DNA from: Epichloe hybrida
Lineage: Eukaryota; Ascomycota; Sordariomycetes; Hypocreales; Clavicipitaceae
Assembly: GCA_019022495.1 (NCBI GenBank)
Contig: JAFEKR010000013.1
Coordinates: 372,001-436,000, forward strand
Direction: 5' to 3'
Length of the DNA: 64,000 nucleotides
Position numbers and translations under genes: made by a program. Every line of letters begins with the position of its first letter. Within the stretch, counting starts at the first letter, position 1. The notes under the pieces are model-generated. The model made no database searches, was not told the DNA's origin, and worked only from the letters and a program-made list of their open reading frames with translations. This document shows, piece after piece, positions 32,151 to 43,182 of the stretch.

Positions 32151-33044
32151 GTGGGGTCCATGTTAACATTTATCCATCGCCCAACCTCGGCAGCTGGCTG
32201 AGCTTCGCATTATTTTTGACCTCGCAGTAATCCGTATAAGTCGCTGATCAAGGCTTCCCCACCAATTAAACGAAACCTGCATCTTCCACCAGCAAAAGGC
32301 AAAAATGAACGACTTCCTCCCCATTGCAGAGGGACAAGGAAGGACACTGGCCAATGTGATGGTATATTGCCCTAATGTCTTTCGGATTAGGAAGCGATGA
32401 TTCGTCGCTGTCTTTAGCTGCGGGATTGACCTCCACGAGTGTATACCTCAGAGGACAGCGCTCACATCGTGGAACTTGATGTGAAACCCAGAGTTGTTCT
32501 GAGCAGGAACATGCAGTACCCGAGATAGGTGGGCAGGCGTCTTTGTTGGCTTTCGTGCGAAACCCTTGTTGACTATATCTGCAGCACTTCGCTCTTGCTG
32601 CTGGGCTGAGCTCAGAGTCTCGTAGCCTTGAACCCCTGCAAAGGCGGACATGACGAAGGCGTATACATTGGGAGAGATGTGATTAATGAGAGTTGTTTGC
32701 TACTTGGCTTTACGGCGCGATTGTAAACAAATACAGCAAGTTTTGACGTAACCTGTTGCTCAAGTCCCCTAAAGTTGTGAGGCAAATATTTGTGGGAATA
32801 TACGAGACTCGAAATGCAACCTTTGCCGTCTTTTCAACGTTTCAACACAGGGCTGTTTTGGATGGTTGGTTGTATGTATGTATTATGACGACAGCCTGGG
32901 CAATTACTGGGTTACTCCAGCGGCGCTACTAGAGGATTCTCACGTCACATGTAGCCACGTCTTAGTAGAGTCTCCCATCTCTGGACAAATCTGGTCGAGG
33001 ATGTGTACGGATTATGTACAACCACATTGTCCACCCTATCATTT
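32151..33044. other. Gene-free part of the acl insertion
   Basis: Only short frames are seen. The longest (minus, 32448-32651, 67 codons) has no recognisable family. It could be further degraded cluster DNA. Confidence 0.4.
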
Positions 33045-33270
33045 TGGTACGTTTCAGCCCGCCCCAGCGGTTGAGAGATGCCAAGTGGGGAGCATGGATT
33101 AATTCAAGCTGCCACCTGGAAGGCGGTGGGGCGGGGCGAAGCCGAGTCAGGCTAGCCATGTACATACATACAGTGGTGTACAGTGGCGTTGGTGTACAGT
33201 GGCGTGGGTGTAGCAGGTCACGCACCGTCAGTTTTCGACAGGCGGTTTCGGAAAATTCTAGGGGAGGTCA
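33045..33270 (+). repeat. Direct repeat copy B flanking the acl insertion
   Basis: This is the same orientation and block order as copy A at 29244-29455. It differs by an internal expansion of GTGTACAGTGGCGT-like units (about 33173-33212) and small indels. The start of copy B lies 3.8 kb from the start of copy A. Confidence 0.85.
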
Positions 33271-34272
33271 TTCCAAGCTTGAAATGAAACTCTTGCAGTG
33301 GATTCTGATGTTCCGATGAAACCGAGGCAGAATCCCATATCCCATCGAAGCATTTCAACATGCCATCGAGATGTCAGCTCGAGAAGCCGGACAACGGCGA
33401 CGGGACCCTGAAACGGGACATGTGTGTACGTTACGGATTACATGCGGATTACATGTACATGTATGTACTGTATGTACATACGGACTACGGGGCGACAGCT
33501 AGCAGGGGCAGCGGGACAAGGGTCCGCCGCTCTTTTCCATTCTAAACTGTCAACTCAACAATCAACGAGATTGACCGCAGGGCCGCATCTTGTCCAGCCC
33601 CACTAAATTCCACGCTCTGCCTCTGCGGCGACTCGGTGAGGCAGTGAGGCAGTGAGGCAGTGAGGCAGTGAGGCAGTGAGGCAGTGAGGCAGTGAGGCAG
33701 TGAGGCACGGCCGCGGGCTTGCTTCACTTGCATGTTTTAATATGTAGCAAGTTACTAATAAGTTATTAGTGTGCTCTGCAGGGCCTCAGTCCCCCTCCAA
33801 CGTAGTATACGTCCGTCCCAGCTCCTGCCTCCCACCAAAAGCTAATGAATGCTGGTCTTCATCCGACTTGCGCCCTCATCACCCACCCGTCGTCTCTCCT
33901 GGAATCCTATCTGACCTCCTTCTCCCAATCCAAGTCCTCCCACTTCCTCTCATTGACGTGGCGTTCTCAACATTGTCCGCTGCTCTTGACTCTTGACTTG
34001 ATACTGTTGTACGTCTTGCCCTCTCCCTTTCCATTCCATCCCGCATTTGGTTGGACCTGCACAAAGCTTCCAACGGGGGGGCCTGCAAGCTCAAGCTGGG
34101 CCTCAACAAGCCACGACAACTTGCTGACTGGCACACGCACCGTGACCCGCTCCAGAAAATCGTCAACTCTGGAATACTCACTCTCTTCCTCCCCTCCCCG
34201 CAACCACCAACTCTTCTCATCTCGCCAAACAGTCTGCGCATTCGATACGGCCGACATTCACACATCCCGACC
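33271..34272. other. ACL1 promoter side of the acl intergenic region
   Basis: One kb with no gene seen. It includes the GTGAGGCA array and a long CT-rich leader (about 33870-34260) before the ACL1 start. Confidence 0.5.
33636..33707 (+). repeat. Perfect 8-bp minisatellite, nine copies of GTGAGGCA
   Basis: Nine uninterrupted units (72 bp) lie 566 bp upstream of the ACL1 start codon. Confidence 0.97.
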
Positions 34273-36433
34273 ATGGCTCAAGCGACGTCAACCGGGGCCA
34301 ATGCCACCAAGGGGCTGTCCGCCAACGACAAGATCCAGCGCTTCGCTGCTCCCAGCCGACCTCTGAGCCCTCTTCCCGAGCATGCTCTTTTCAACGACAA
34401 GACCCGATGCTTCGTCTACGGTCTCCAGCCCCGTGCCGTCCAGGGCATGTTGGACTTTGACTTCATCTGCAAGCGAAAGAACCCCTCTGTCGCTGGCATC
34501 ATCTACACCTTTGGTGGCCAGTTCGTCAGTAAGATGTACTGGGGCACCAGCGAGACTCTGCTGCCCGTCTACCAACAGGTCGAAAAGGCCATGAGCAAGC
34601 ACCCCGATGTCGATGTTGTGGTCAACTTTGCTTCTTCCCGAAGTGTCTACAGCTCTACTTTGGAGCTCATGCAATACCCTCAAATCAAGACCATTGCCAT
34701 CATTGCTGAGGGTGTCCCCGAGCGAGTGAGTTGCTACCTCAACCCCGAGTTCCCCAACACTCCACGCACTTTTGAGCGCGAGACAAAAAAGAAAAAAAGA
34801 AAAAAAAAAAAGAGAGCCCCCCCCCCGGCGCCTCGTGCTTCCTACCAGGCCAGTTACACCTGTAATTTTGTTAGGTCTGATATGCTGATTCTCGAGGAAA
34901 TAGCGAGCTCGTGAGATTGCCCACATTGCCAAAAAGAAGGGCATCACCATCATTGGCCCCGCCACTGTTGGCGGTATCAAGCCCGGCAGCTTCAAGATTG
35001 GCAACACTGGTGGTATGATGGACAACATCGTCGCTTCCAAGCTCTACCGCAAGGGTTCCGTCGGTTACGTATCCAAGTCTGGTGGTATGTCCAACGAGCT
35101 GAACAACATTATTTCTCAAAACACCGATGGCGTCTACGAGGGCATTGCCATTGGTGGTGACAGATATCCCGGCACCACCTTCATCGACCACATGCTCCGA
35201 TATCAGGCCGACCCCGACTGCAAGATTCTCGTCCTGCTCGGCGAAGTCGGTGGTGTTGAGGAATACAAGGTCATTGATGCCGTCAAGCAGGGCATCATCA
35301 CAAAGCCCATTGTCGCGTGGGCCATTGGTACTTGCGCCAGCATGTTCAAGACCGAGGTCCAGTTCGGTCACGCCGGTTCATTTGCCAACTCTCAGCTCGA
35401 GACTGCCGCTACCAAGAACAAGACTATGCGCGAAGCCGGTTTCCACGTCCCCAACACCTTCGAGGACATGCCCTCGGTCCTCAAGGAAGTCTACGACAAG
35501 CTCGTCAAGCAGGGTACCATTGCGCCCCAGCCCGAGCCCGTTGTTCCCAAGATCCCAATCGACTACTCTTGGGCCCAGGAACTCGGCCTTGTCCGAAAGC
35601 CCGCTGCCTTCATCTCTACCATCTCCGACGACCGTGGTCAGGAGCTCCTCTACGCTGGTATGCCTATTTCCGACGTGTTCAAGGAGGACATTGGCATCGG
35701 TGGTGTCATGTCTCTGCTTTGGTTCCGTCGCCGTCTACCCGACTATGCCTCCAAGTTCTTGGAGATGGTTCTCATGCTTACTGCCGACCATGGTCCCGCC
35801 GTGTCCGGCGCCATGAACACCATTATTACTACCCGTGCCGGCAAGGACCTCATCAGTGCCCTGGTGTCTGGTCTGCTGACGATTGGCTCGCGTTTCGGTG
35901 GTGCCCTGGACGGCGCCGCTGATGAGTTCACTCGCGCCTTTGACAAGGGTCTGAGCCCCCGTGAGTTCGTCGACAACATGCGCAAGGCGAACAAGCTCAT
36001 TCCCGGCATCGGTCACAGAGTCAAGTCACGCAACAACCCCGATTTGCGTGTTGAGTTGGTCAAGGAGTACGTCCTTGCCAAGTTTCCCAACCACAAGCTG
36101 CTTGACTACGCCCTGGCCGTCGAGACAGTCACCACCTCCAAGAAGGACAACCTGATCCTCAACGTTGACGGCTGCATTGCCGTCTGCTTTGTCGATCTTC
36201 TCCGCAACTGCGGTGCCTTCTCCACCGAGGAGGCCGAGGATTACCTGCGAATGGGTGTTCTCAACGGACTTTTCGTGCTGGGCAGAAGCATTGGTCTCAT
36301 TGCTCACTTTTTGGATCAGAAGCGACTTCGCACTGGTCTGTACCGTCACCCCTGGGATGACATCACCTACCTGCTGCCCAACCTCCGCGAGGGCCAGCCT
36401 GGCGCCGAGGGCAGAGTCGAGGTTCAGATGTAA
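34273..36433 (+). CDS. ACL1: ATP-citrate lyase, CoA-binding/citryl-CoA lyase subunit
   Basis: Exons 34273-34725 and 34904-36433 encode 660 aa, matching the larger fungal subunit (C-terminal part of the animal enzyme). The first part is a succinyl-CoA-synthetase-like CoA-binding/ligase module with [16 protein letters not shown] and [13 protein letters not shown]. The phospho-His loop is [10 protein letters not shown]. The C-terminal citrate-synthase-like module has [44 protein letters not shown] and LNVDGCIA. The protein works with the subunit at 26710-28452 in the cytosol. The 178-nt intron contains A- and C-runs and a TGCTGAT branch. Splicing gives GVPER|RAREIAH. Confidence 0.96.
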
Positions 36434-36923
36434 GGGCGGTCGAAAAGATATGTGCAATGAGCGTCAGGGTCTTTTTTTTTTTTGATCTTTTCATTTTGCA
36501 GACGGGCAATTGATGATTTGGTGACGGGATTGACAGGGATGAAGAAACTGAGGCTTGTTTGTACCCAAGACTCTTTGATACATGTAGTGCTAAGGAAGCT
36601 TGCCCTACTAGCTAGCTCCGCGTAATTTTTACCATTAGACATGATTTTTCTAAGCTGCCAAGTTGACGTTGATGGGTTCCGGTGCCGGCACTTTTCTGGA
36701 TGGCGTTGGTCTTCGTCTTTGCCCTTTTTTTTTTTGGCCCGGTAGTAAAACCCAGCGAATCCGGAGGATTCTGAGTGCAGTCAACGGGATGACCAGGTGG
36801 TCCAGGAAAACAGTGGACCCCCACGTGATGACCAATTTAACGCATCCTCTTAGTCGAACCCTGCCAGACAGACCACTTCTAATCCAGCCCGAAACGCCAT
36901 CCGCGGAACACCAAGCACACCGT
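36434..36923. other. Intergenic region (490 bp), no gene seen
   Basis: Downstream side of ACL1 and upstream side of the uL30m gene. It includes T-runs at 36472-36483 and 36726-36735. Confidence 0.5.
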
Positions 36924-37098
36924 CACAAGTCGAGCATCCAGGCAAATTATCACAAGTTCGAACCCAGGCAAATTATCACAAGTTTTGCATCCAAGCAAAC
37001 CGCCACAAGTTCGAACCCAAGCAAATATCACAAGTCGAGCATCCGGCAAACCACCACAAGTCGAGCATCCGGCACCCCCCCACAAGTAGAGGCAAAAA
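36924..37098 (+). repeat. Seven degenerate ~26-bp repeats running up to a start codon
   Basis: Each unit starts with CACAAGT and continues with CGAGCATCCGGCAAA- or TCGAACCCAAGCAAA-like sequence. Starts are at 36924, 36951, 36977, 37004, 37029, 37055 and 37081. The last, shortened unit ends directly at the ATG of the mitochondrial uL30m gene (37099). The array is therefore at least partly in the 5' leader or core promoter. Confidence 0.92.
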
Positions 37099-37362
37099 AT
37101 GTCGTATTTCCGCATCACGCTCCACCGGTCGGCCATCGGCCTCCCCCTCCGCACAAGGGGCGTCCTCGCGGCGCTGGGGCTGCGGAAGCGCATGCAGACG
37201 GTTTTCCACCCCGTCGAGCCGCAGTTTGCGGGCATGCTGATGAAGGTGAAGGAGCTGGTGAGGGTGGACGAGGTGGAGACGAGGTTGGCGAGGGGGGAGG
37301 TGAGGGGGGAGAGGAGGCCGGATAGTGGCTTTTATCTTGAGAGGGGGGTGAGGAGGATGTGA
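37099..37362 (+). CDS. MRPL33: Mitochondrial ribosomal protein uL30m
   Basis: A single exon encodes 87 aa. It is a large-subunit mitochondrial ribosome protein, homologous to bacterial L30 and yeast Mrpl33. The family core is complete: [34 protein letters not shown], and [13 protein letters not shown] charged C-terminal tail follows. There is no separate presequence, as is usual for this short protein. The start codon directly follows an array of 26-bp repeats. Confidence 0.93.
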   Translation: MSYFRITLHRSAIGLPLRTRGVLAALGLRKRMQTVFHPVEPQFAGMLMKVKELVRVDEVETRLARGEVRGERRPDSGFYLERGVRRM

Positions 37363-37775
37363 GGAGGATGGGGACGGGTATGGGTATGGGCATGTACGGA
37401 AGAGAAAGCGAAAAATGCATCATGTTGGTGCTTGGCTTGTCCTGCATTTGTAGGTAATGCCCTGTATTTGTACTTGTGTTGCATTGGGACGCGCAAAAAG
37501 TCCTGCATCACGGCATTTGGATCAGCGCTTCTTTCTTCCTTCTCCTTTTCAAGTTAATGGGTTTAGGCTTCGTGGGAATGGGGCAAGCCTGTGTGCTGTC
37601 TGTGATGCTGGGGATGGAAGGAGCATTGGGTTGGACCTACACTTGGAGACCTGAACACAATTCGGCGGGCAAAACACATTCATCCATTGTAGGATCCAAG
37701 TTTTACACAGCAGGCGCAAATTACGAATGATTAGTGTACATGTGTTCAACTTTTTTGCCGCCCGACAACGCCTTT
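37363..37775. other. Convergent intergenic region (413 bp), no gene seen
   Basis: Presumed 3' ends of the uL30m and EAF3 genes. Confidence 0.5.
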
Positions 37776-39908
37776 TTAAAAGCTCCTCGCCTTGTCAACA
37801 TACTCCTGGGACGGCGTCTCATACTCATTGGCAAAGTATGTCTCGCAGTTTCGACCCAGCCACACTGTGAACTTGCCGATTTCCTCCCTAAGGCGTGAGA
37901 CTGATTGCTGGTCCATGTTTGTTTGGGCCAACAGCTCGGGCAGAGACACTAGTATCGTTGGTCAACACGGCGTGGCGCGGCATGGCGTGGCATGGCGTGG
38001 CATCCAAGTCAAGGAAGGCAGACGCAGACATACCGATGAGGCGAGCCAGGTGCTCGGCACCATAGACATCGCATACACTCTTGTACTCGGAGCTTTGGTC
38101 CGCAGTATCCCATAGTTTGCGGTTCTCCATGTACTGATGACGCTCGAAGCTGAATGAATCAGGTTAGCCCCTAAAAAGTTGCAACAGTGAGGCTTGCCCC
38201 ATCAACTCAAGAAGAAGAGAGAGAAAAAAAAAAGGGGGAGGGGGGGGGATGGGCAGAGACGGCAAGACAACTTACCGGTAGAGCAATATCCTGCTGAGAG
38301 CCTTTTCAAAGTACTCTCGAAAACCTGCCACCACTTCCTCAAGGATATCCATGCTAGCGGAACCTTCTTCTCGATGAGGTCGCTCAAATGCAAGGTACTC
38401 TTCCAGGATTTTGGTGACTGGCTTTGGATGCGGGAGAGGCACAAGTTGGTTGTTCTTTGTGATGTTTTCCCAGTCGTCAACCAGCATTGCTTGAATGTGG
38501 TCGGGCACGGGAAGGTTGATCATGGGTTTGCTGTGAAAGGTGTCTTCCTACGAAATACATGTCAGTGAGTTGTGCGGCCTTGGATTGATTCAAGGTAACA
38601 TGAAGTGACATGACCGGCGCTGAGCCCGAGGGACGGGACGGGACCACTTGGTCCCCCCTCCCTATTGCTCTCCTGTTGCTGATGATTGAGGGGGAAATGT
38701 GAAGACACACCACCCGGTTGATCCGTAGTCGACTCATTGAGAGACTGTGGCGGCTCTGCTGAGAAACCGGCTCGACACGTCCCTTTTTGCTTCGTGATTG
38801 AGCCTTGGCACAGCCAGAATGCTTGCGTTTCCTCGAGCGCTGCCGTGGGTTGCGGACCGTGGCATAACGCGAGTCAAACAGCAAGGTTCCCCTAACGCTC
38901 ACGTAGCGATGGTTGACTTTGGGCAAAGCCAAAAGATGGTCCTTGGCCAATTTAAGCAACTTGATGCGGATGGGTCTAGGTCGCCATTCAATATGCAGGG
39001 GAGTCGGGGGCTCGTCTGGAGTCTCTCGGACGTTGGACGTGGGGAAGTGCTGGGGCGCAGATGCACGTCGAGGGGGAACCACTTCGGCCGGTGCCGGAGC
39101 GTCCAAGACGGACTTGGCCATTTTCCAGAGCAGAGCAAAGCAGACGAGGGATGGGCAAAGACGGGATGAATTCCAAGAACAAACAGAAAACAGCTTGGTG
39201 CAAGAAGAAGAAGACGAAGAAAAAAAAAGAAAAGGGAAGAAGAGGCCGGCCTGTTGTAATAAGAAGCTGCCGCCATTAAGCTTTGGAAATTCAGCATCTC
39301 CCCAAACCTTGCTGTGCGCAGCAGCACAGGCTGAGAGCTGAACAGACATGCAACAAACTCAAGTGAAGAATAATGCTGCGCGTCTTGCCGCTAGAGAAGC
39401 CTTTCGAAACTCACGTCCAAGCCTCACGTGAAAGAGATAGGACACAGCGGAGTGACAACCAAGACGAAAGAAGGACGCAACTCGAACCCAAAAGAAGATA
39501 AAGTCTTACCTGCTCCAACTCCCAGTCTTTTCCTCTCCTCCCCCCGCCTCTTCCCCCTTGAGGAGCGCCCGACCCCCGTTCCTCACTACCACGAGCTGAG
39601 TCGCCCCCCTTGAGGTTCTTCTTGGGCTGTTTGAAGTTCTTCTGCGTGCTCGTCTTCAGCTGGGCGTGCAACTGGGCCGCCAACTCCTTGTGCTCATCGT
39701 CAAAGGGTCTGATTCTATCCGTCAGAACCCAGTCGTCCCACGTATTCTTCCAGCCCTTGTAGTGAACCTTGTAGCGAAACCCATCGCCTGGCGTCCTGCC
39801 AGGCTGCACGTCCATGACCTTGGCCTCGTACAGCATGTCCATGTGGAAGCAGAGGACTTTCTCGTCCTTGCTGAACTGCGGCGTTTGTTGTTGGCGTGCG
39901 GGAGCCAT
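37776..39908 (-). CDS. EAF3: MRG-family chromatin protein Eaf3
   Basis: Exons 39908-39510, 38547-38276, 38149-38034 and 37948-37776 on the minus strand encode 319 aa. Eaf3 is a subunit of both the NuA4 acetyltransferase and the Rpd3S deacetylase, and its chromodomain reads methylated H3K36. The chromodomain is at about residues 12-75 (EKVLCFHMDMLYEAKVMDV, YKVHYKGWKNTWDDWV). A Gly/Arg-rich linker ends in DWELEQ. The MRG domain follows (LPVPDHIQAMLVDDWE, EEGSASMDILEEVVAGFREYF, ILLYRFERHQY, YGAEHLARLI, EYETPSQEYVDKA). The first intron (962 nt) is about ten times the local norm and holds an open frame described separately. The third intron carries a 10-bp repeat. Confidence 0.93.
37971..38003 (+). 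repeat. 10-bp repeat (CATGGCGTGG, three copies) inside an EAF3 intron
   Basis: Three near-perfect copies fill much of the 85-nt third intron of EAF3. Confidence 0.9.
38711..39121 (-). CDS. Open frame inside the first EAF3 intron; possible alternative first exon
   Basis: An ATG at 39121 with a strong context (A at -3, G at +4) opens 137 codons on the same strand as EAF3, starting MAKSVLDAPAPAEVVPPRR and becoming basic (RQRSRKRKHSG). At 38710 a GTGTGT donor lies in phase 0, which matches the phase-0 acceptor of EAF3 exon 2. Used this way it would give an MRG-domain protein without the chromodomain. Left unspliced, the frame runs on to 38477. I recognise no domain, so a chance frame in a long intron remains possible. 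Confidence 0.3.
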
Positions 39909-40698
39909 GGCGGATGGTGTGCGTCGAGATGTTTTAATCAAGTGACCGACCGATGGACTTGGTGAACAGCGAGATTTGCGCCGAGGGCCGTGAATGAGTT
40001 GCTGAGATGAGATTCTGACGAGGCTTGGATCCAGGATGAGTGAGTTGCATGTTACCGCCGCCGTAATATAAAGTCTGGTTGTTCAATAGGTCCGAGCCAG
40101 AATGGGCAAGTGGAACACGAACAAGCGGAGCGCGTTAATTGCCTGAATACGGCGAAAGGAAGGTTCAAGTGGCAGTACGCGGTGCTGGGCACAGACACTG
40201 CGGCGCCTCTAGTACAGGTACACCCCACTGCACATGCCTCGAGTTGATGGGCTTGGCAGGTACGCGACGCGATTCACTCTTGTTGGAGCTGGCACAAGGT
40301 CCACGCCGAGCTTCTCATTGGCCCTCAACTCGATGCGCGCGCGACTGACAACTTGAGAAGGAGCACTTGACAACTTGAGAAGGAGACACCGACAACTTTG
40401 CGTGTAATAGAAGAACCGGCGAGGATTCACATTTACATCGACAATTTTCTCGAATTCGACCCAGATTTGCATGTAGAGACCATCAGACAAATATTGACGC
40501 CCAAACTTGTTTCCCATGTACTCCGTAATTAATACATAGTTCAAGCGTCACCCATTTCCACTCCGAACCCCTCCACACCAAACGAAACGCATCTCATCTT
40601 TCGCAAGTCACAAATCCGCACAACTTCATCCCTCATCGCTCCAACCTCACCCCGAACCAAGGAAAAAGGCAACAACAAAAAAAGGAGATAAAAAAAAA
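39909..40698. other. Divergent promoter region of EAF3 and NKP2
   Basis: The 790 bp hold a short direct repeat (GACAACTTGAGAAGGAG, about 40347-40384) and an A-rich leader before the NKP2 start. No gene is seen. Confidence 0.5.
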
Positions 40699-41380
40699 AT
40701 GCCCCCTTCCGAATCCGACATCCTAAATTCCTACCTCCTCGTCCCCGCCCCCCTCCCATCCATCATAACCCTCGACCAGTTCCGTGCCCTCTTCCCGCGC
40801 CCTCTCCAAACGAGCCCCTTGCTTCCCAAACTCTACCGCGACCTCCAGTCCCAGCGGAATATCGTCGTCGACACCGTCGCGCAGAACATTGTCGCCGAGG
40901 CGCGCCGCGGCGTCGCCATGAGGAGAGAGGTTCTGCGTGAGAAGCTGGAAAGTGAGGCCGAGGTGGTGGATGCCGAGATTGAGATTGAGAGGGCAGTACG
41001 TATTCTTCCGTCTCTTCTAGAACTGTGCCTTTTTTTTTTTTCGAAAATGTGACATGGTTTGATGAGCATGGGATATATGGTCACAGTGACCCGGGAAATC
41101 ATGTACTAACCCAAGGTAGCTCTACGGAGACAAATCCGGCACGAAATCTACCAAGCATACGCTTCAGTCCATCTTGCCGGACCTCGAAGGCGCGGCCGGC
41201 GCATTGGAAGACGAGATTCAGAAACTACAGGATGATGAGGAACAACTCGTTGCCTCCATTGGCCAAACTGTTGATCAGCTGGGGGACTTGCGGTACGGGG
41301 AATTTGCTAATGCCCGCGTCAATGAGCAGGTCGTGCATGGACTTGTCACGTTGCAAGATCAATGTGCCAAGAAATCATGA
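40699..41380 (+). CDS. NKP2: Inner-kinetochore protein, Cnl2/Nkp2 family
   Basis: Exons 40699-40995 and 41120-41380 encode 185 aa. Nkp2 (fission yeast Cnl2) binds the COMA/Ctf19 part of the inner kinetochore with Nkp1. The family opening is clear (PPSESDILNSYLLVPAPLP, then LDQFRALFPRPL, LYRDLQSQRNIVVDTVAQNI). A charged helical segment and a second coiled-coil part (SILPDLEGAAGALEDEIQKL) follow. The end is LGDLRYGEFANARVNEQVV. The intron has GTACGT and a perfect TACTAAC branch just before GGTAG. The protein is helical throughout, as expected. Confidence 0.88.
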
Positions 41381-41735
41381 ATCGTTTGATCAACATTGCT
41401 GTCTGGTGTCGAGGGGGGGGAGGACATCCAAAGCCCCAATTTGAACGGCAGGTACAGGTGGACATTGGCTCTGCATGATCCAAAACTTGACAAGGTAAAC
41501 CTCCCTTCCGCCTGATGTTTGAATTTTTGAAAGAACTGGATATCCTGTACCATACACTTCCCCCGGTGGTCCATTTCGCATTCCCTCTCTTTGGCACCGA
41601 CCATTTCTCACCCCCAACCCAAATCATTTGACTGATACAGAAAAAACAGAAACCAACATTGCCTTCCACCCGATTTGGAAACCCAACCGACGCAGTACGC
41701 ACCATTGTGTCATTTCTCGCACCATGTAGCGCTCA
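41381..41735. other. Convergent intergenic region (355 bp), no gene seen
   Basis: Presumed 3' ends of NKP2 and the ER protein gene. Confidence 0.5.
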
Positions 41736-42649
41736 CTAAGCTCGTCGCTGGCCGGCAGCGGCAGCAGGACCACCGGGAGCACCACCCCGGGGGGGTTGCA
41801 TGCGGTTGGACATCATGCTTCGGCTTGCAAAAGACACAATCAACATGAACAGCCAGTTGGGGACGAGACCAAATGCCCACATGATGTATCCATAAGGCAC
41901 CGAGAGACCTAGCTCCGTGACCTTGCCGTTAAAGGGGTGGAACCAAGAGTCGAGGAGCACGAACCCAGCCTTGTCCTTGGACTCGGCCGACAGGAGCTGG
42001 AGCTGGACCAGGTCTTCAGACGTTGTAGTGGTCAAGTTGAGTCTCTTCTTGTAAATCTCAATGGGGGCGGGAGGAGGGATCATGTTGAAGGACCAGATGC
42101 TTCCAGCGCCGGCGGACCAAGCGTTGCACAAAATAGGCTGGTCGTCGCAGTTGACAATGCCCATGAGGGGGGAGCCGGGGAGGACCGCAAATTTGGCAGC
42201 CGTCTCGTTGAAAGCCCTTTCAACATTTCCGCAGTGGCCTAGTGAAGGGAATCATGTCCAGTTAGCACCTAGTCCAGAGTTGAAGAGGAAGAAAAAAACC
42301 TGAAGCTTGGGAGCAGCTCAACTTGGACAAGGTAGAAGTAAAACTTACCAAAGCACGTCTTGTTGCGGCCAGAGATCAGCACCCACCATTCCGTAGGAAC
42401 AGTCGAGCCCGGAGCGACAGGCTCATACAGAGTCTCCTTCCAGTTCTCCAAGGTCAATGTAGACAGCTTCATGGAGCCAAGCTTGGCCTCGAGCGCAGCC
42501 ACAGGATCGTAGGTCCCAGGGTTAGGAATATACGCGCCCATCTTGTCCACAAAGGTCTGGAACTGAGCCTTGTATTGGCCCAACGGGTCCTGTTGAGCAG
42601 AAGCCAGGAGCGGCAAGGCCACGACAATGGCAGACGTAGAGAAGCGCAT
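41736..42649 (-). CDS. ER thioredoxin-like single-pass membrane protein
   Basis: Exons 42649-42349 and 42238-41736 on the minus strand encode 267 aa. An N-terminal signal peptide (MRFSTSAIVVALPLLASA) is followed by a lumenal domain with a thioredoxin-like layout. It has EWWVLISGRNKTCFGHCGNV (two Cys separated by three residues, spanning the splice) and a second Cys-containing stretch, GIVNCDDQPILCNAW. N-glycosylation sequons NKT, NET and NLT occur. One membrane helix (YIMWAFGLVPNWLFMLIVS) and a Pro/Gly/Ala-rich cytosolic tail end it. I know similar proteins in other Sordariomycetes but no established function. A redox or folding role in the ER is only an inference. It shares a 533-bp divergent promoter with the CENP-Q gene. 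Confidence 0.8.
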
Positions 42650-43182
42650 CTTGATGGACCTGGGAATGTGTCGGAATGGTGGAGGACCCTTGTGACGTAG
42701 TTTTGACGCGGGAACCTTGACAAAAAAAACTACGAGCGAGGAAGAGAGAAAAAGGGCGCTCGAATTCTGGCAGCGGTTGCTTTTGATAGGGAAAAGGAAA
42801 AAAAAATTTGATGGGCTCGACAGAGTCACGAAGCACCGAGGGATGCAAGAAATGAGATGAATGGGAGAGACAAGACAACAAGCCAAGCTGCCACCAGTGC
42901 CCTCGGGAACTTTGGGGGAACTCCGACAGGGGGGGGGGGGAAAGAGCCATGTACGCCGGGGATTGGGCGGATGGGGTGTCTGTGGTTGGTCAGAAGACAA
43001 GGAGTTGAGTGCAAGGGTGGGGGCCAGTCGACCTCTCAAAGCTCGCGCCGCCTAAACAACGCCTCTTATCGCTCCAGCCGATAACACTTTCCACGCCTTG
43101 GGACAACAAGCACATCGACGGTAGATATCATGAAATGGTCATAAGTTCCTCCCGCATCTTGCCCAGCTCGCGCCGTCCGTAA
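42650..43182. other. Divergent promoter region between the ER protein and CENP-Q genes
   Basis: G-run at 42928-42939 and A-runs near 42720 and 42800. No gene is seen. Confidence 0.5.

Noticed and set aside
36924..37098. CRISPR-like array or tRNA gene (repeats with GTTCGAACCC)
   Set aside because: Units are contiguous with no unique spacers, and the host is a eukaryote. The B-box-like motif lacks any cloverleaf partner and simply recurs with the 26-bp unit.
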